Assembly (NCBI RefSeq): GCF_011753055.1
Contig: NZ_VWWJ01000005.1
Coordinates: forward strand, 62,001 to 126,000
From: Burkholderia sp. Ax-1719
Lineage (GTDB): Bacteria > Pseudomonadota > Gammaproteobacteria > Burkholderiales > Burkholderiaceae
Direction: 5' to 3'
Length of the DNA: 64,000 nt
Part shown: positions 27,377 to 35,557 of the stretch, piece by piece
Layout of the letters: each line of letters opens with the position of its first letter
Numbering within the stretch: the stretch's first letter is position 1
Translations under genes and position numbers: made by a program
The notes under the pieces: generated by a model
Databases searched by the model: none
Told to the model about the DNA's origin: nothing
What the model saw: the letters and a program-made list of their open reading frames with translations, nothing else

Positions 27377-28222
27377 ATGGAGATGACGGTGAACGATACC
27401 TATGCAGTCATTGGCAATCCTATCGACCATACGAAATCGCCGCTGATTCATGGGCTTTTCGCCGCTGCGACGCAGCAGGCGATGCACTACACGGCGATCG
27501 AAGGACCACGCGATCCTGATGATGCGTTCGCGGCCACGGTGCGCGAATTCATCGCGGCGGGCGGCAAAGGCATGAACATTACCGCGCCGTTCAAGCTGGC
27601 GGCATTCGATATGGCCGATGAACGCAGCGAGCGCGCCACGCTCGCGGGCGCGGCGAACGCGTTCAAGTTCGAAGAAGGGCGGATTCTCGCGGAGAATTTC
27701 GACGGTATCGGCCTGCTGCGCGATATCGAAGTGAATCTGCACGCGCCGCTCGCGGGCAAACGCGTGCTGCTGCTCGGTGCGGGCGGCGCAGCGCGCGGTG
27801 CGTTGCTGCCGTTTCTGGGCGCACGTCCCGTTGAACTGGTGATCGCCAATCGTCATGTCGAAAAAGCCCGGGCGCTGGCTTCGCAACTGTCGTCGCAGGG
27901 CGCGCTAACGGCTTGCGCATATGGCGAACTCGACCGGTTGGGGCGCTTCGACCTGGTGGTCAACGCCACATCGGCGAGCCTGACCGGCGATCTGCCGCCG
28001 GTGCCGCCCGGTGTTTTCAGCCCGCATGGCACGGCTTACGAACTGGCCTATGGCAAACGCCTGACGCCATTCCTGCGACTGGCGCGCAATGCGGGCGTGG
28101 CAGGCATTGCGGATGGCGTTGGCATGCTGGTGGAGCAGGCCGCCGAAGCCTTTGCATGGTGGCGCGGCGTGCGACCTGCGACGCAAGCCGTGATCGACCG
28201 ATTGACGGTTCCACTCGATTAA
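27377..28222 (+). CDS. aroE: Shikimate/quinate dehydrogenase (AroE family)
   Basis: A 281-residue enzyme close to canonical AroE: NPIDHTKSPLIH substrate loop, GMNITAPFK with the catalytic Lys, FDGIGLL with the catalytic Asp, GAGGAARGALLP nucleotide loop and NATSASLTGD. The NTDG Thr is Phe and the usual NRT after the second strand is NRH, so cofactor or substrate preference may be shifted, perhaps toward quinate. It is in an operon with a type II dehydroquinase, which supports a catabolic quinate/shikimate role over housekeeping biosynthesis. ATG at 27383 is an alternative start. Confidence 0.85.
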   Translation: MEMTVNDTYAVIGNPIDHTKSPLIHGLFAAATQQAMHYTAIEGPRDPDDAFAATVREFIAAGGKGMNITAPFKLAAFDMADERSERATLAGAANAFKFEEGRILAENFDGIGLLRDIEVNLHAPLAGKRVLLLGAGGAARGALLPFLGARPVELVIANRHVEKARALASQLSSQGALTACAYGELDRLGRFDLVVNATSASLTGDLPPVPPGVFSPHGTAYELAYGKRLTPFLRLARNAGVAGIADGVGMLVEQAAEAFAWWRGVRPATQAVIDRLTVPLD

Positions 28223-28240
28223 GTGCTATTCGGAGACGGT

Positions 28241-28678
28241 ATGAAGCACATCCTGATGCTGCACGGCATCAATCACAATATGTTCGGCAAGCGCGATCCC
28301 ATTCAGTACGGGACCATTACGCTCGAACAGATCGACGCGCAATTGCAGGCGCTCGCCACGGAACTGGACGTGCGAGTGGAATCATTTCAGACCAATAGCG
28401 AAGCGGCGATGTGCGAACGCATCCATCGCGCGTTTGAAGAGGGTACGGATGCGGTACTGATCAACGCGGGTGCGTGGACGCACTACAGTTATGGCATTCG
28501 CGATGCGCTGGCGATGCTGGTTTGCCCGGTCGTCGAACTGCATATGTCGAATATTCACGCACGCGAGCCATTCAGGCACAACTCGGTATTTGCCGAAATC
28601 GTGACGGGGCAGATCTGCGGATTTGGTTCGCAGAGCTATCTTCTTGCTATGCGGGCAGCCGTAGCAGCACTGCAATAA
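28241..28678 (+). CDS. aroQ: Type II 3-dehydroquinate dehydratase (AroQ family)
   Basis: A 145-residue enzyme interconverting 3-dehydroquinate and 3-dehydroshikimate. The catalytic Tyr and Arg are present in GKRDPIQYG, and the NAGAWTHYSYGIRDA and HMSNIHAREPFRHNS motifs are complete. The N-terminal NGPNLNLLG of the family is replaced by HGINHNMFG, unusual around the substrate lid. GGAG lies five bases before the ATG. It is last in the LysR-linked operon and is followed by a strong hairpin. Confidence 0.88.
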   Translation: MKHILMLHGINHNMFGKRDPIQYGTITLEQIDAQLQALATELDVRVESFQTNSEAAMCERIHRAFEEGTDAVLINAGAWTHYSYGIRDALAMLVCPVVELHMSNIHAREPFRHNSVFAEIVTGQICGFGSQSYLLAMRAAVAALQ

Positions 28679-28680
28679 AC

Positions 28681-28708
28681 GCGGCGCGGTCCTTTGCGAC
28701 CGCGCCGC
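28681..28708. terminator. GC-rich hairpin between convergent aroQ and glyA
   Basis: GCGGCGCGGTC (28681-28691) pairs perfectly with GACCGCGCCGC (28698-28708) over a 6-nt loop. It sits between two converging genes and probably serves both; there is no long U tract. Confidence 0.7.
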
Positions 28709-28722
28709 CACATCAGAAACGC

Positions 28723-29979
28723 TTAGCTATACACGGGGAAGCGCGTGGTCAATTCGGCCACTTGCGCCTTCACGCGCTCGATCGTCGCTGCGTCTTCCGG
28801 GTTCTCAAGCACGTCGGCGATCAGGTTGCCCACCTGTTCGGCTTCCTTCACGCCGAAGCCGCGCGTCGTCATCGCGGGCGAGCCCAGGCGGATGCCGCTC
28901 GTGACAAACGGCTTTTCCGGATCGTTCGGGATCGCGTTCTTGTTGACCGTGATGTGCGCCGAACCCAGCACGGCTTCCGCCGCCTTGCCGGTGATGTTCT
29001 TCGCGCGCAGGTCGACCAGCATCACGTGGCTTTCCGTGCGGCCCGAAACGATACGCAGACCGCGCTTGACCAGCGTTTCAGCCAGCACGCGTGCGTTCTC
29101 GACCACTTGCTGCTGGTAGGTCTTGAATTCCGGCGATGCGGCTTCCTTGAACGCCACCGCCTTGCCGGCGATCACGTGCATCAGCGGGCCGCCCTGGATG
29201 CCAGGGAAGATCGCCGAATTGATGGCCTTTTCGTGCTCGGCCTTCATCAGGATCACGCCGCCGCGCGGGCCGCGCAGGCTCTTGTGCGTGGTCGTGGTGA
29301 CGAAATCGGCGAACGGCACCGGGTTCGGGTACACGCCCGCAGCGATCAGACCAGCGTAGTGCGCCATGTCGACCATGAAATACGCGCCAACGGCCTTCGC
29401 GACCTTGGCGATGCGCTCGAAGTCGATACGCAGCGCGAATGCCGATGCGCCTGCGATGATGAGCTTCGGCTTGGTTTCGTGCGCGCGCTTTTCGAGTGCG
29501 TCGTAATCGATGTCTTCGTTCGCGTCGAGACCGTAGCTCACGACGTTGAACCACTTGCCGCTCATGTTGAGCGCCATGCCGTGCGTCAGGTGACCGCCTT
29601 CGGCGAGGCTCATGCCCATGATGGTGTCGCCCGGCTTGAGCACGGCGAAGAACACACCCTGGTTGGCCTGCGAGCCCGAGTTCGGCTGCACGTTGGCGGC
29701 TTCCGCGCCGAACAGCGCCTTCACGCGGTCGATGGCGAGTTGCTCGACGACGTCGACGTTTTCGCAGCCGCCGTAGTAACGCTTGCCCGGATAGCCTTCG
29801 GCGTACTTGTTGGTGAGTTGCGAGCCCTGTGCGGCCATGACCGCGGGCGAGGTGTAGTTTTCCGACGCGATCAGTTCGATGTGATCTTCCTGACGGCGGT
29901 TTTCGAGTTCGATTGCGGCAAAGAGTTCGGCATCGACGCTTTCTAGCGTTTCGGCGGTTGAGGCGGCGCGTTTGAACAT
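28723..29979 (-). CDS. glyA: Serine hydroxymethyltransferase
   Basis: A 418-residue PLP enzyme converting serine plus tetrahydrofolate to glycine plus methylene-tetrahydrofolate. It shows [34 protein letters not shown], the PLP lysine in [14 protein letters not shown] and [14 protein letters not shown]. It is full length and lacks any sign of decay. It lies next to a GlxA-type AraC regulator, an arrangement seen for accessory glyA copies tied to betaine/sarcosine use, so this may be a second copy; that cannot be tested within the window. No glycine riboswitch was recognised upstream. Confidence 0.95.
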   Translation of the reverse strand: MFKRAASTAETLESVDAELFAAIELENRRQEDHIELIASENYTSPAVMAAQGSQLTNKYAEGYPGKRYYGGCENVDVVEQLAIDRVKALFGAEAANVQPNSGSQANQGVFFAVLKPGDTIMGMSLAEGGHLTHGMALNMSGKWFNVVSYGLDANEDIDYDALEKRAHETKPKLIIAGASAFALRIDFERIAKVAKAVGAYFMVDMAHYAGLIAAGVYPNPVPFADFVTTTTHKSLRGPRGGVILMKAEHEKAINSAIFPGIQGGPLMHVIAGKAVAFKEAASPEFKTYQQQVVENARVLAETLVKRGLRIVSGRTESHVMLVDLRAKNITGKAAEAVLGSAHITVNKNAIPNDPEKPFVTSGIRLGSPAMTTRGFGVKEAEQVGNLIADVLENPEDAATIERVKAQVAELTTRFPVYS

Positions 29980-30130
29980 GTCTTATCCATTCCAGATGTC
30001 GGAGGGTTAGGCTCTCAGGTTCTTGTCTGTTTATCGTGCACTGCCCGGCTGCACTGCGCCTATTTAAAGGCAAGCGACGCGGACTTGATAGAACGTTTGC
30101 GACAAGCCTAAGGGATGGCCGCCGGAATGG

Positions 30131-31153
30131 TCATTCCTCACACGCAACAGCTTCCTGAACATGCGGGCGCGCGACACGGTACGCGCTGGGCGATTCGTCG
30201 AATTCCTTGCGAAACTCGCGGCCGAGATGCGAGGCATCAGAAAAGCCGCAGGACATGGCGATATCGGCAACGGTGCGGTCCGACGCGGTCAGCATCCACG
30301 CGGCCATGCGCACGCGCATCTGGCGCCCATAGACGTTGGGCGATTTGCCGGTCTCGGCGATAAAGAGCCTTTCGAGTTGCCGCACGGACGTATCCACGCG
30401 CCGCGCCAGTTCGGTGAACGGCAGTGGACTGGCGATGTGCTGTTCCATGATGAGAATGGCGCGGCGCACCTTGGGATGCGATGCGGGATCCAGGCCGGGC
30501 GGATAGGGCTGCGGCGCGTTGCCCCGCTGGGCATCGTCGACGATCAGGATGCGCTGGGCTTTCTGCACGATCGCCGCGTCCAGATGCCGTAAAAGGATGG
30601 CGGCGGCGACGTCGATCGATGCGCGGCCGCCCGAGCAGGTGATGCGCCGCCGGTCGATCACGAACAGACGGTCGGCAATCAGGCTGGATTCAGGAATGGC
30701 CGGAAATCGCTCGACGAAATCCCAGTAGTGGAACCAGCTTACGCAGATGCGATGGCCGTCCATGACGCCTGCGCGGGCCAGTGCGAATGCGCCTGTGCAG
30801 ATACCCACGAGGGTTGCGCCGCTGGCCGCGGTGGCGCGAATGAAGCGATGGGTCGCTTCGCTGGCGGAAGGCCCGGAATGCAGCAGGCCGCCCACCACGA
30901 GCAGATAGTCGAAAGCGCCGGCATCGTCGAAGGTCGTCCAGGGCGTGACCTGAATGCCGCAACTTGCGCGGATCGGCGCGAGCGATTCCGCGACGATGGT
31001 CCAGCTGCAGCGCACCGGGCGGCTCATATCGCCGTCGTCGCTGGCGAGACGCAGCAGATCGACGAAGCCTGAGAAAGCCGTCAACGTGAAATTCGGCAGC
31101 AGGACAATGCCGAAGCGAACTGGCTTTGGCAAAGCCGGCGTGCCGCTATTCAA
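30131..31153 (-). CDS. GlxA family transcriptional regulator (DJ-1/PfpI domain plus AraC HTH)
   Basis: A 340-residue regulator. An N-terminal amidotransferase-like domain (FGIVLLPNFTLTAFSGFVD; VGICTGAFALARAGVMDG with the nucleophile-elbow Cys) is joined to a C-terminal AraC domain (IASPLPFTELARRVDTSVRQLERLF cited by its ends, DIAMSCGFSDASHLGREF). Relatives regulate carnitine, betaine, dimethylglycine or sarcosine catabolism. It is upstream of and co-directional with glyA, its probable target. Confidence 0.88.
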   Translation of the reverse strand: MNSGTPALPKPVRFGIVLLPNFTLTAFSGFVDLLRLASDDGDMSRPVRCSWTIVAESLAPIRASCGIQVTPWTTFDDAGAFDYLLVVGGLLHSGPSASEATHRFIRATAASGATLVGICTGAFALARAGVMDGHRICVSWFHYWDFVERFPAIPESSLIADRLFVIDRRRITCSGGRASIDVAAAILLRHLDAAIVQKAQRILIVDDAQRGNAPQPYPPGLDPASHPKVRRAILIMEQHIASPLPFTELARRVDTSVRQLERLFIAETGKSPNVYGRQMRVRMAAWMLTASDRTVADIAMSCGFSDASHLGREFRKEFDESPSAYRVARPHVQEAVACEE

Positions 31154-31197
31154 TTCGTCATCCTATATTTTAAGAAGCGCGAGAAAACGGCAAAAGA

Positions 31198-31219
31198 ATC
31201 GGCGCATTGACGCGCCGAT
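31198..31219 (-). terminator. Terminator of the GntR-type gene
   Basis: ATCGGCGC (31198-31205) pairs with GCGCCGAT (31212-31219). On the minus strand the stem is followed by TCTTTTGCC, a short U-rich tail, about 20 nt after the stop of the GntR gene. Confidence 0.6.
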
Positions 31220-31239
31220 CGAAGCCGTGATTCAAACGA

Positions 31240-31962
31240 TCACGCCAGGCTGAGCGGTACTTCCAGCCCCTCCGGAATCGCGTAATCCGTCATATGTCGG
31301 CGCGACAGTTCCCAATGCGCTCTGACCAGTTCAGCCGCGCGCTCCGTGTCGCGGCGTTCGATGGCATCGATGATCTCGTCGTGCTGATGCGCCGCCTGAT
31401 TCATCTCGTGCACCATGTTTTCGCTGGCCGGGTGGCGATAAAACGTCTTGCCCAGGCGCGCGTGATCGATCAGCAGACGGCGCAAGCTGGGCATCAGATA
31501 ATCGTTCTGCGCCATCGTGCCGATTTCCAGATGGAATTGATCGTTATAGAGCACGCGATTTTCGACGTCGTGGGCGTCGATGGCGGCGCGAAAGCGCTTC
31601 TGGATTTCGCGCAGGCGCGCAACGTCGGCGGCGGTGGCGTTGGCTGCCGCGAGTTGCGTCGTGGCGACGTAAATGAGCGGTGCGGCCAGGAAGAAACTGC
31701 GCAGCGAGTGGTAGTTCATCGACGAAACCCGCGCCGCACGATTGGCTTCCAGCTCGATATAGCCCTCGGCGGCCATCTGGCGCATCAACTCGCGCACGGG
31801 AGGGCGCGAAAGGCCGAATTCATCGCACAGGGCCAGTTCGTCCACCACGGCGCCAGGCTTCAATTCCATGCTGACGATGCGTCGGCGCAGGGTTTCGGCC
31901 AGCACGGCCTTGCGGTCGGTGGGGGCGTTGTCGATCTGGGTTTCGTCGGGGCTCGTTTTCAT
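31240..31962 (-). CDS. GntR family regulator with FCD domain
   Basis: A 240-residue regulator: winged HTH (LRRRIVSMELKPGAVVDE; FGLSRPPVRELMRQMAAEG) followed by an all-helical FCD ligand domain. Metal ligands of the FCD fold are probably the Asp and His of NDQFHLEIG and the later His residues (AHQHDEIIDAI and RAHWELSRRH). It lies downstream of the amine/imino acid genes on the same strand. TTGTGTAC just before its start may be an autoregulatory half-site. Confidence 0.88.
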   Translation of the reverse strand: MKTSPDETQIDNAPTDRKAVLAETLRRRIVSMELKPGAVVDELALCDEFGLSRPPVRELMRQMAAEGYIELEANRAARVSSMNYHSLRSFFLAAPLIYVATTQLAAANATAADVARLREIQKRFRAAIDAHDVENRVLYNDQFHLEIGTMAQNDYLMPSLRRLLIDHARLGKTFYRHPASENMVHEMNQAAHQHDEIIDAIERRDTERAAELVRAHWELSRRHMTDYAIPEGLEVPLSLA

Positions 31963-31982
31963 CGGGATTCTCTGTCTACCTT

Positions 31983-31995
31983 TTGTGTACTATAA
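31983..31995. promoter_or_regulatory. TTGTGTAC-type element upstream of the GntR gene
   Basis: TTGTGTACTATAA lies about 20 nt before the GntR start. It resembles the TTGTATAC and TTGTAGAC elements at 38493-38510 upstream of the amine oxidase gene, so all could be sites for this regulator. This is inferred from similarity only. Confidence 0.35.
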
Positions 31996-32049
31996 ATCGC
32001 CGAATAGAAATTCACCAGACGATGCGCCAGGCGCGCGGCCCGTGGGCGC

Positions 32050-33021
32050 TCAGACTCGCTCCCCAATTCGTTCCGCCTCAGTGCTGGCTGGCTTCTTGAC
32101 CGAGCGAGAGCGCGTGGCGATCCAGCACAGGATCGATCCGGCGCAGACCATCAGCGCGCCGTGCCAGAACGCATCCGAAAGCGGCGCGTGCAGCAGCGTG
32201 GCCGCCAGTGCGGCGGAAATCACTGGAATGAAATACGAAGCGCCTGCCAGAACCGTGGCGTTGCCATGCAGAATGCCGATGTTCCAGGCCGCGTAGCCAA
32301 AGCCCATCGCCGCCGCGGCCAGAAACAGATAGACCATCGCCTGCATATCGAAGTGCATCGCAAAGTGCATCCCACTGGCGCTTTCGATTGCATATTTGAG
32401 CCACAGCACCGCGGATACCAGCATGAAAAACGGCGTCACGCCGTTCTTGCCGTTTGCGAGTCGCGCCGTCACTGTGCAGTACGCGGCCCAGATCAATGCG
32501 CCGCTGAACGCGAGGCCATAACTCAGCGGATTGTCCTTGACGTTCCCCAGCATGCCCGCGAGATCGATGCCCCGATCGCCGCCCAGCACCCAGCCGATAC
32601 CCAGCATCGAGAGCACGAAACCCGGCACCACGAGCAGATTGGCCTTCTGCTTGTTGAATACGATGGCCGAAACCAGCGTGAACGTGGGCCACAGATAATT
32701 GACCATGCCGACTTCGATCGCCTGCCTGCCGTTGTGGGCATAGCCGATCGACAGCGATAAGCAGAGTTCGTAGGCGACAAAGAGCCCGCTGCCCCAGATC
32801 AGATAGCGACGCGGAAATTGCCTGAGGTTGGGAAAACCGACCGTCAACGCGAGAAACCCGGAAGCCACCGTGTACATCATGGCCGCACCGCCGGTGGCGC
32901 CCAGACTTTCGCTGACTCCGCGAATCAGGGCGACGATCGACGCCCACAACATGATCGCGATGAGCCCTATCAGCGTGGCCGTATCCTTTTTCATTCCTCG
33001 AACCTGCTTTGATATTTCCAT
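32050..33021 (-). CDS. yddG: DMT superfamily exporter of the YddG type
   Basis: About 323 residues with ten hydrophobic segments. ATLIGLIAIMLWASIVALIR, QAIEVGMVNYLWP, FSGALIWAAYCTVTARLA and AAWNIGILHGNATVLAGAS closely follow E. coli YddG, an exporter of aromatic amino acids and some other amino acids. Homology begins at the Met at 32994, but GAGGA directly abuts that codon, so I favour the Met at 33021. It is co-directional with the aldehyde dehydrogenase gene, 81 nt downstream of it, and may relieve excess amino acids or amines. Confidence 0.87.
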   Translation of the reverse strand: MEISKQVRGMKKDTATLIGLIAIMLWASIVALIRGVSESLGATGGAAMMYTVASGFLALTVGFPNLRQFPRRYLIWGSGLFVAYELCLSLSIGYAHNGRQAIEVGMVNYLWPTFTLVSAIVFNKQKANLLVVPGFVLSMLGIGWVLGGDRGIDLAGMLGNVKDNPLSYGLAFSGALIWAAYCTVTARLANGKNGVTPFFMLVSAVLWLKYAIESASGMHFAMHFDMQAMVYLFLAAAAMGFGYAAWNIGILHGNATVLAGASYFIPVISAALAATLLHAPLSDAFWHGALMVCAGSILCWIATRSRSVKKPASTEAERIGERV

Positions 33022-33102
33022 ATTGCCGGCGTTTTCCCGCGTCGACGCCGTGACCTGCAACAGTGCTCTGGCCACGGCGACTGCGTCGAATACCGCCTAC
33101 GT

Positions 33103-34596
33103 TCACACGGGCACGTCGATCCAGATGGTCTTGATCTCGGTGTACTGGTCGTGCGCCCAGACCGACTTGTCCCGGCCGCCGAAGCCCGATTCCTTGTAGC
33201 CGCCGAACGGTGTCGTGATGTCGCCTTCGCCAAAGCAATTGACGGTCACGACGCCCGCGCGGATTTCACGCGACAGACGGATCGCATGGTTCAGCTTGCT
33301 CGTGTAGACCGAGGCGGCCAGACCATAGACCGAGTCGTTGGCGAGTTCGATCGCTTCGTCGATGTCCTTGAACGTCGTGACGGACAGCACGGGGCCGAAG
33401 ATCTCTTCCTGGAAGAGGCGGCTTTGCGCGCTCACGCCATCGACGACGGTGGGCTCGACGAAAATGCCGCGTTCCGTGTCGCCGCCGTAAGCGACGCGCA
33501 ATTGTTCCGTTTGCGCCTGTTCCAGATACGAACGGACTTTCTCGAAGTGAGCCTTGCTGACCATCGCGCCAATGCGGTGTTCCGGATCGAGCGGATCGCC
33601 CATCTTCCATTCGCGCATCTGTACGCCGATGCGTTCGAGCAGGGCGTCCTTGACGTCCGCATGCACGATCAGGCGCGACGATGCCGAGCAGTTCTCGCCC
33701 ATGTTCCAGAACGCGCCATTGACGACGTGTTGCGCGACGGCGTCGAGATCGTCCGCATCTTTGAGCACCACGGCCGGATTTTTGCCGCCGCACTCTAGCA
33801 CAATGCGCTTGAGATTGGATTCGGCGGCATAGTGAAGGAAGCGTCGGCCCGTGACGGTGGAGCCGGTGAAGCTCACCATATCGACGTCCATGTGCAGGCC
33901 CAGCGGCTCGCCCACTTCCTTGCCGCCGCCAGGCAGCACGTTGAAGACGCCGGCGGGCACGCCCGCTTCGTGCGCCAGTTGCGCCACGCGCAGGGCGGTG
34001 AGCGTGGTTTCCTTGGCGGGCTTCACGACGATGGAGCAACCTGCCGCAAGCGAGGGGCCAATCTTCCACGCCAGCATCAGCAGCGGGAAATTCCACGGCA
34101 GCACCAGGCCGACCACGCCGATGGGCTCGCGCACGACCAGCGAGAGCGCGCTCGACCCGACCGGCGCCGTGGCGTCGTAGATCTTGTCGATCAGTTCGGC
34201 ATGCCAACGAATCGTATGGATCGTTTCGGGAACGTCGGTGTTCTGGCATTCGCGAATCGGCTTGCCGCTGTCCAGGCTTTCCATCGTCGCCAGTTCGTGC
34301 GCGTTGGCTTCGAGCAGATCGGCGAATTTCAACAGGATCGACTTGCGACGCGACGGCGGCAGATTGCGCCAGCGGCCATCCTTGTATGCGGCGCGCGCGC
34401 AGGCGACGGCGCGATCGACATCTGCGGCGTTGCAGGCGGCGATTTCCGCGAGTACTTCATCCGTGGCCGGATTGGTGGTCGTGAACGTTTCGCCGGAAAC
34501 CGAGGGCTGGAATGCACCGTCGATAAAGGCCTGGGTCGGCAATGTCAGCTGCGCGGCCAGCGCAGCATATTCCTGGGCGCTGAGCAGATCGGCCAT
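33103..34596 (-). CDS. NAD(P)-dependent aldehyde dehydrogenase, PuuC-like
   Basis: A 497-residue ALDH with the catalytic Cys in WNMGENCSASSRL and Glu in VLECGGKNP. The C-terminal half (GLAASVYTSKL, FGEGDITTPFGGYKESGFG, TEIKTIWIDV) is typical of gamma-glutamyl-aminobutyraldehyde dehydrogenase PuuC. It should oxidise an amino- or keto-semialdehyde. Its start overlaps the DapA-family stop by one base, and the PuuB-like oxidase lies in the same run, supporting an amine or imino acid route ending in this oxidation. Confidence 0.9.
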   Translation of the reverse strand: MADLLSAQEYAALAAQLTLPTQAFIDGAFQPSVSGETFTTTNPATDEVLAEIAACNAADVDRAVACARAAYKDGRWRNLPPSRRKSILLKFADLLEANAHELATMESLDSGKPIRECQNTDVPETIHTIRWHAELIDKIYDATAPVGSSALSLVVREPIGVVGLVLPWNFPLLMLAWKIGPSLAAGCSIVVKPAKETTLTALRVAQLAHEAGVPAGVFNVLPGGGKEVGEPLGLHMDVDMVSFTGSTVTGRRFLHYAAESNLKRIVLECGGKNPAVVLKDADDLDAVAQHVVNGAFWNMGENCSASSRLIVHADVKDALLERIGVQMREWKMGDPLDPEHRIGAMVSKAHFEKVRSYLEQAQTEQLRVAYGGDTERGIFVEPTVVDGVSAQSRLFQEEIFGPVLSVTTFKDIDEAIELANDSVYGLAASVYTSKLNHAIRLSREIRAGVVTVNCFGEGDITTPFGGYKESGFGGRDKSVWAHDQYTEIKTIWIDVPV

Positions 34597-35504
34597 CAGA
34601 CCTGGCCTCCAACGGCGACTGCCACTTCGCGCTTGAGTTCGGTAACGATGGCTTGCAGGCGTTGCTTCTGGTCGTCGTCGAGACCCTTGAGCGGTGCACG
34701 CACGCCGCCGCTACGCAGGCCGATGATCTCGCAGCCATGCTTGATCGACTGCACAAACTTGCCTTCTTCGAGGAAGTCCATCAGCGGCAGCATCGCCGAC
34801 ATGATGCGGCGGCCCTTGTTGAAGTCGTTTTCCACCGCGCAAGCCTGATACAGCGCGATATGTTCGGCGGGCAGGAAGTTCGAACCGGCGCAGACCCAGC
34901 TACGCGCGCCCCATGCGAAGAATTCGAGCGCCTGATCGTCCCAGCCGCACGACAGGCCGAGTTGCGGGTATTCGCGCGCCAGCATATGCAACTGGCCGGT
35001 CTGGCCCGAGCTTTCCTTGATCGCGACAAAGTTCTTCGACGCCGCCAGAACGGTGTTGAAAAACTCGCGGCCCATCGAAACGCTCATGCGACCGGGGTAG
35101 TTGTAGAGCATGATCGGCAGATCGGCGGCGCGATCGATCGTCAGCGCGTGCTCGGCGTTTTCCTGTTCGGTCGGCAGAGCGTAGGGCGGCGAGCCGACCA
35201 GAATCGCGTCGGCCTTGATGGCTTTTGCGGCCTTGGCGTATTCCACCGAATCCTCGGTACGCACCGCGCCCGTGCCGATGATGAGCGCCGTGCGCGTGCC
35301 GATCACTTCCTTCGCCAGATTGCCCAGATCGAAGCGCTCCTGCGCGGTGTGAGCGTAATACTCGCCCGTCGACCCGCCGATGATGATGCCGTGCACACCG
35401 GCTGCGACCAGCGATTCGAGCACTTCCGCAAAGGCCTTTTTGTCGATCTGGCCTGCTGCGTCGAGGGGCGTGATGGCCGGCGTGTAGATGCCTTCAAATT
35501 TCAT
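34596..35504 (-). CDS. DapA (dihydrodipicolinate synthase)/N-acetylneuraminate lyase family enzyme
   Basis: A 302-residue TIM-barrel class I aldolase/dehydratase. The Schiff-base Lys163 (VAIKESSG), Tyr134 (MLYNYPGRM) and GGSTGE loop are all present. Family members include DHDPS, keto-deoxy-glucarate dehydratase and the deaminase that turns pyrroline-4-hydroxy-2-carboxylate into 2-ketoglutarate semialdehyde. Direct overlap with an aldehyde dehydrogenase gene favours an enzyme releasing a semialdehyde. Housekeeping DapA is less likely here. Confidence 0.85.
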   Translation of the reverse strand: MKFEGIYTPAITPLDAAGQIDKKAFAEVLESLVAAGVHGIIIGGSTGEYYAHTAQERFDLGNLAKEVIGTRTALIIGTGAVRTEDSVEYAKAAKAIKADAILVGSPPYALPTEQENAEHALTIDRAADLPIMLYNYPGRMSVSMGREFFNTVLAASKNFVAIKESSGQTGQLHMLAREYPQLGLSCGWDDQALEFFAWGARSWVCAGSNFLPAEHIALYQACAVENDFNKGRRIMSAMLPLMDFLEEGKFVQSIKHGCEIIGLRSGGVRAPLKGLDDDQKQRLQAIVTELKREVAVAVGGQV

Positions 35505-35557
35505 GATGTTCTTCCGTGAAAAAGGGAATGAGGAGCGACTGATCGCGGGTCAGTAAG

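Noticed and set aside
28474..29946. 490-codon open frame antisense to glyA
   Set aside because: Composition is typical of a GC-rich shadow frame (Arg/His/Asp heavy) with no recognisable family; glyA on the other strand is unmistakable.
29980..30130. Glycine riboswitch upstream of glyA
   Set aside because: The 151-nt leader shows no tandem aptamer-like conserved segments.
34596..35504. Housekeeping dapA (lysine biosynthesis)
   Set aside because: It overlaps an aldehyde dehydrogenase gene and is embedded in a catabolic run with a transporter and an oxidase, so a catabolic lyase or dehydratase is more likely.
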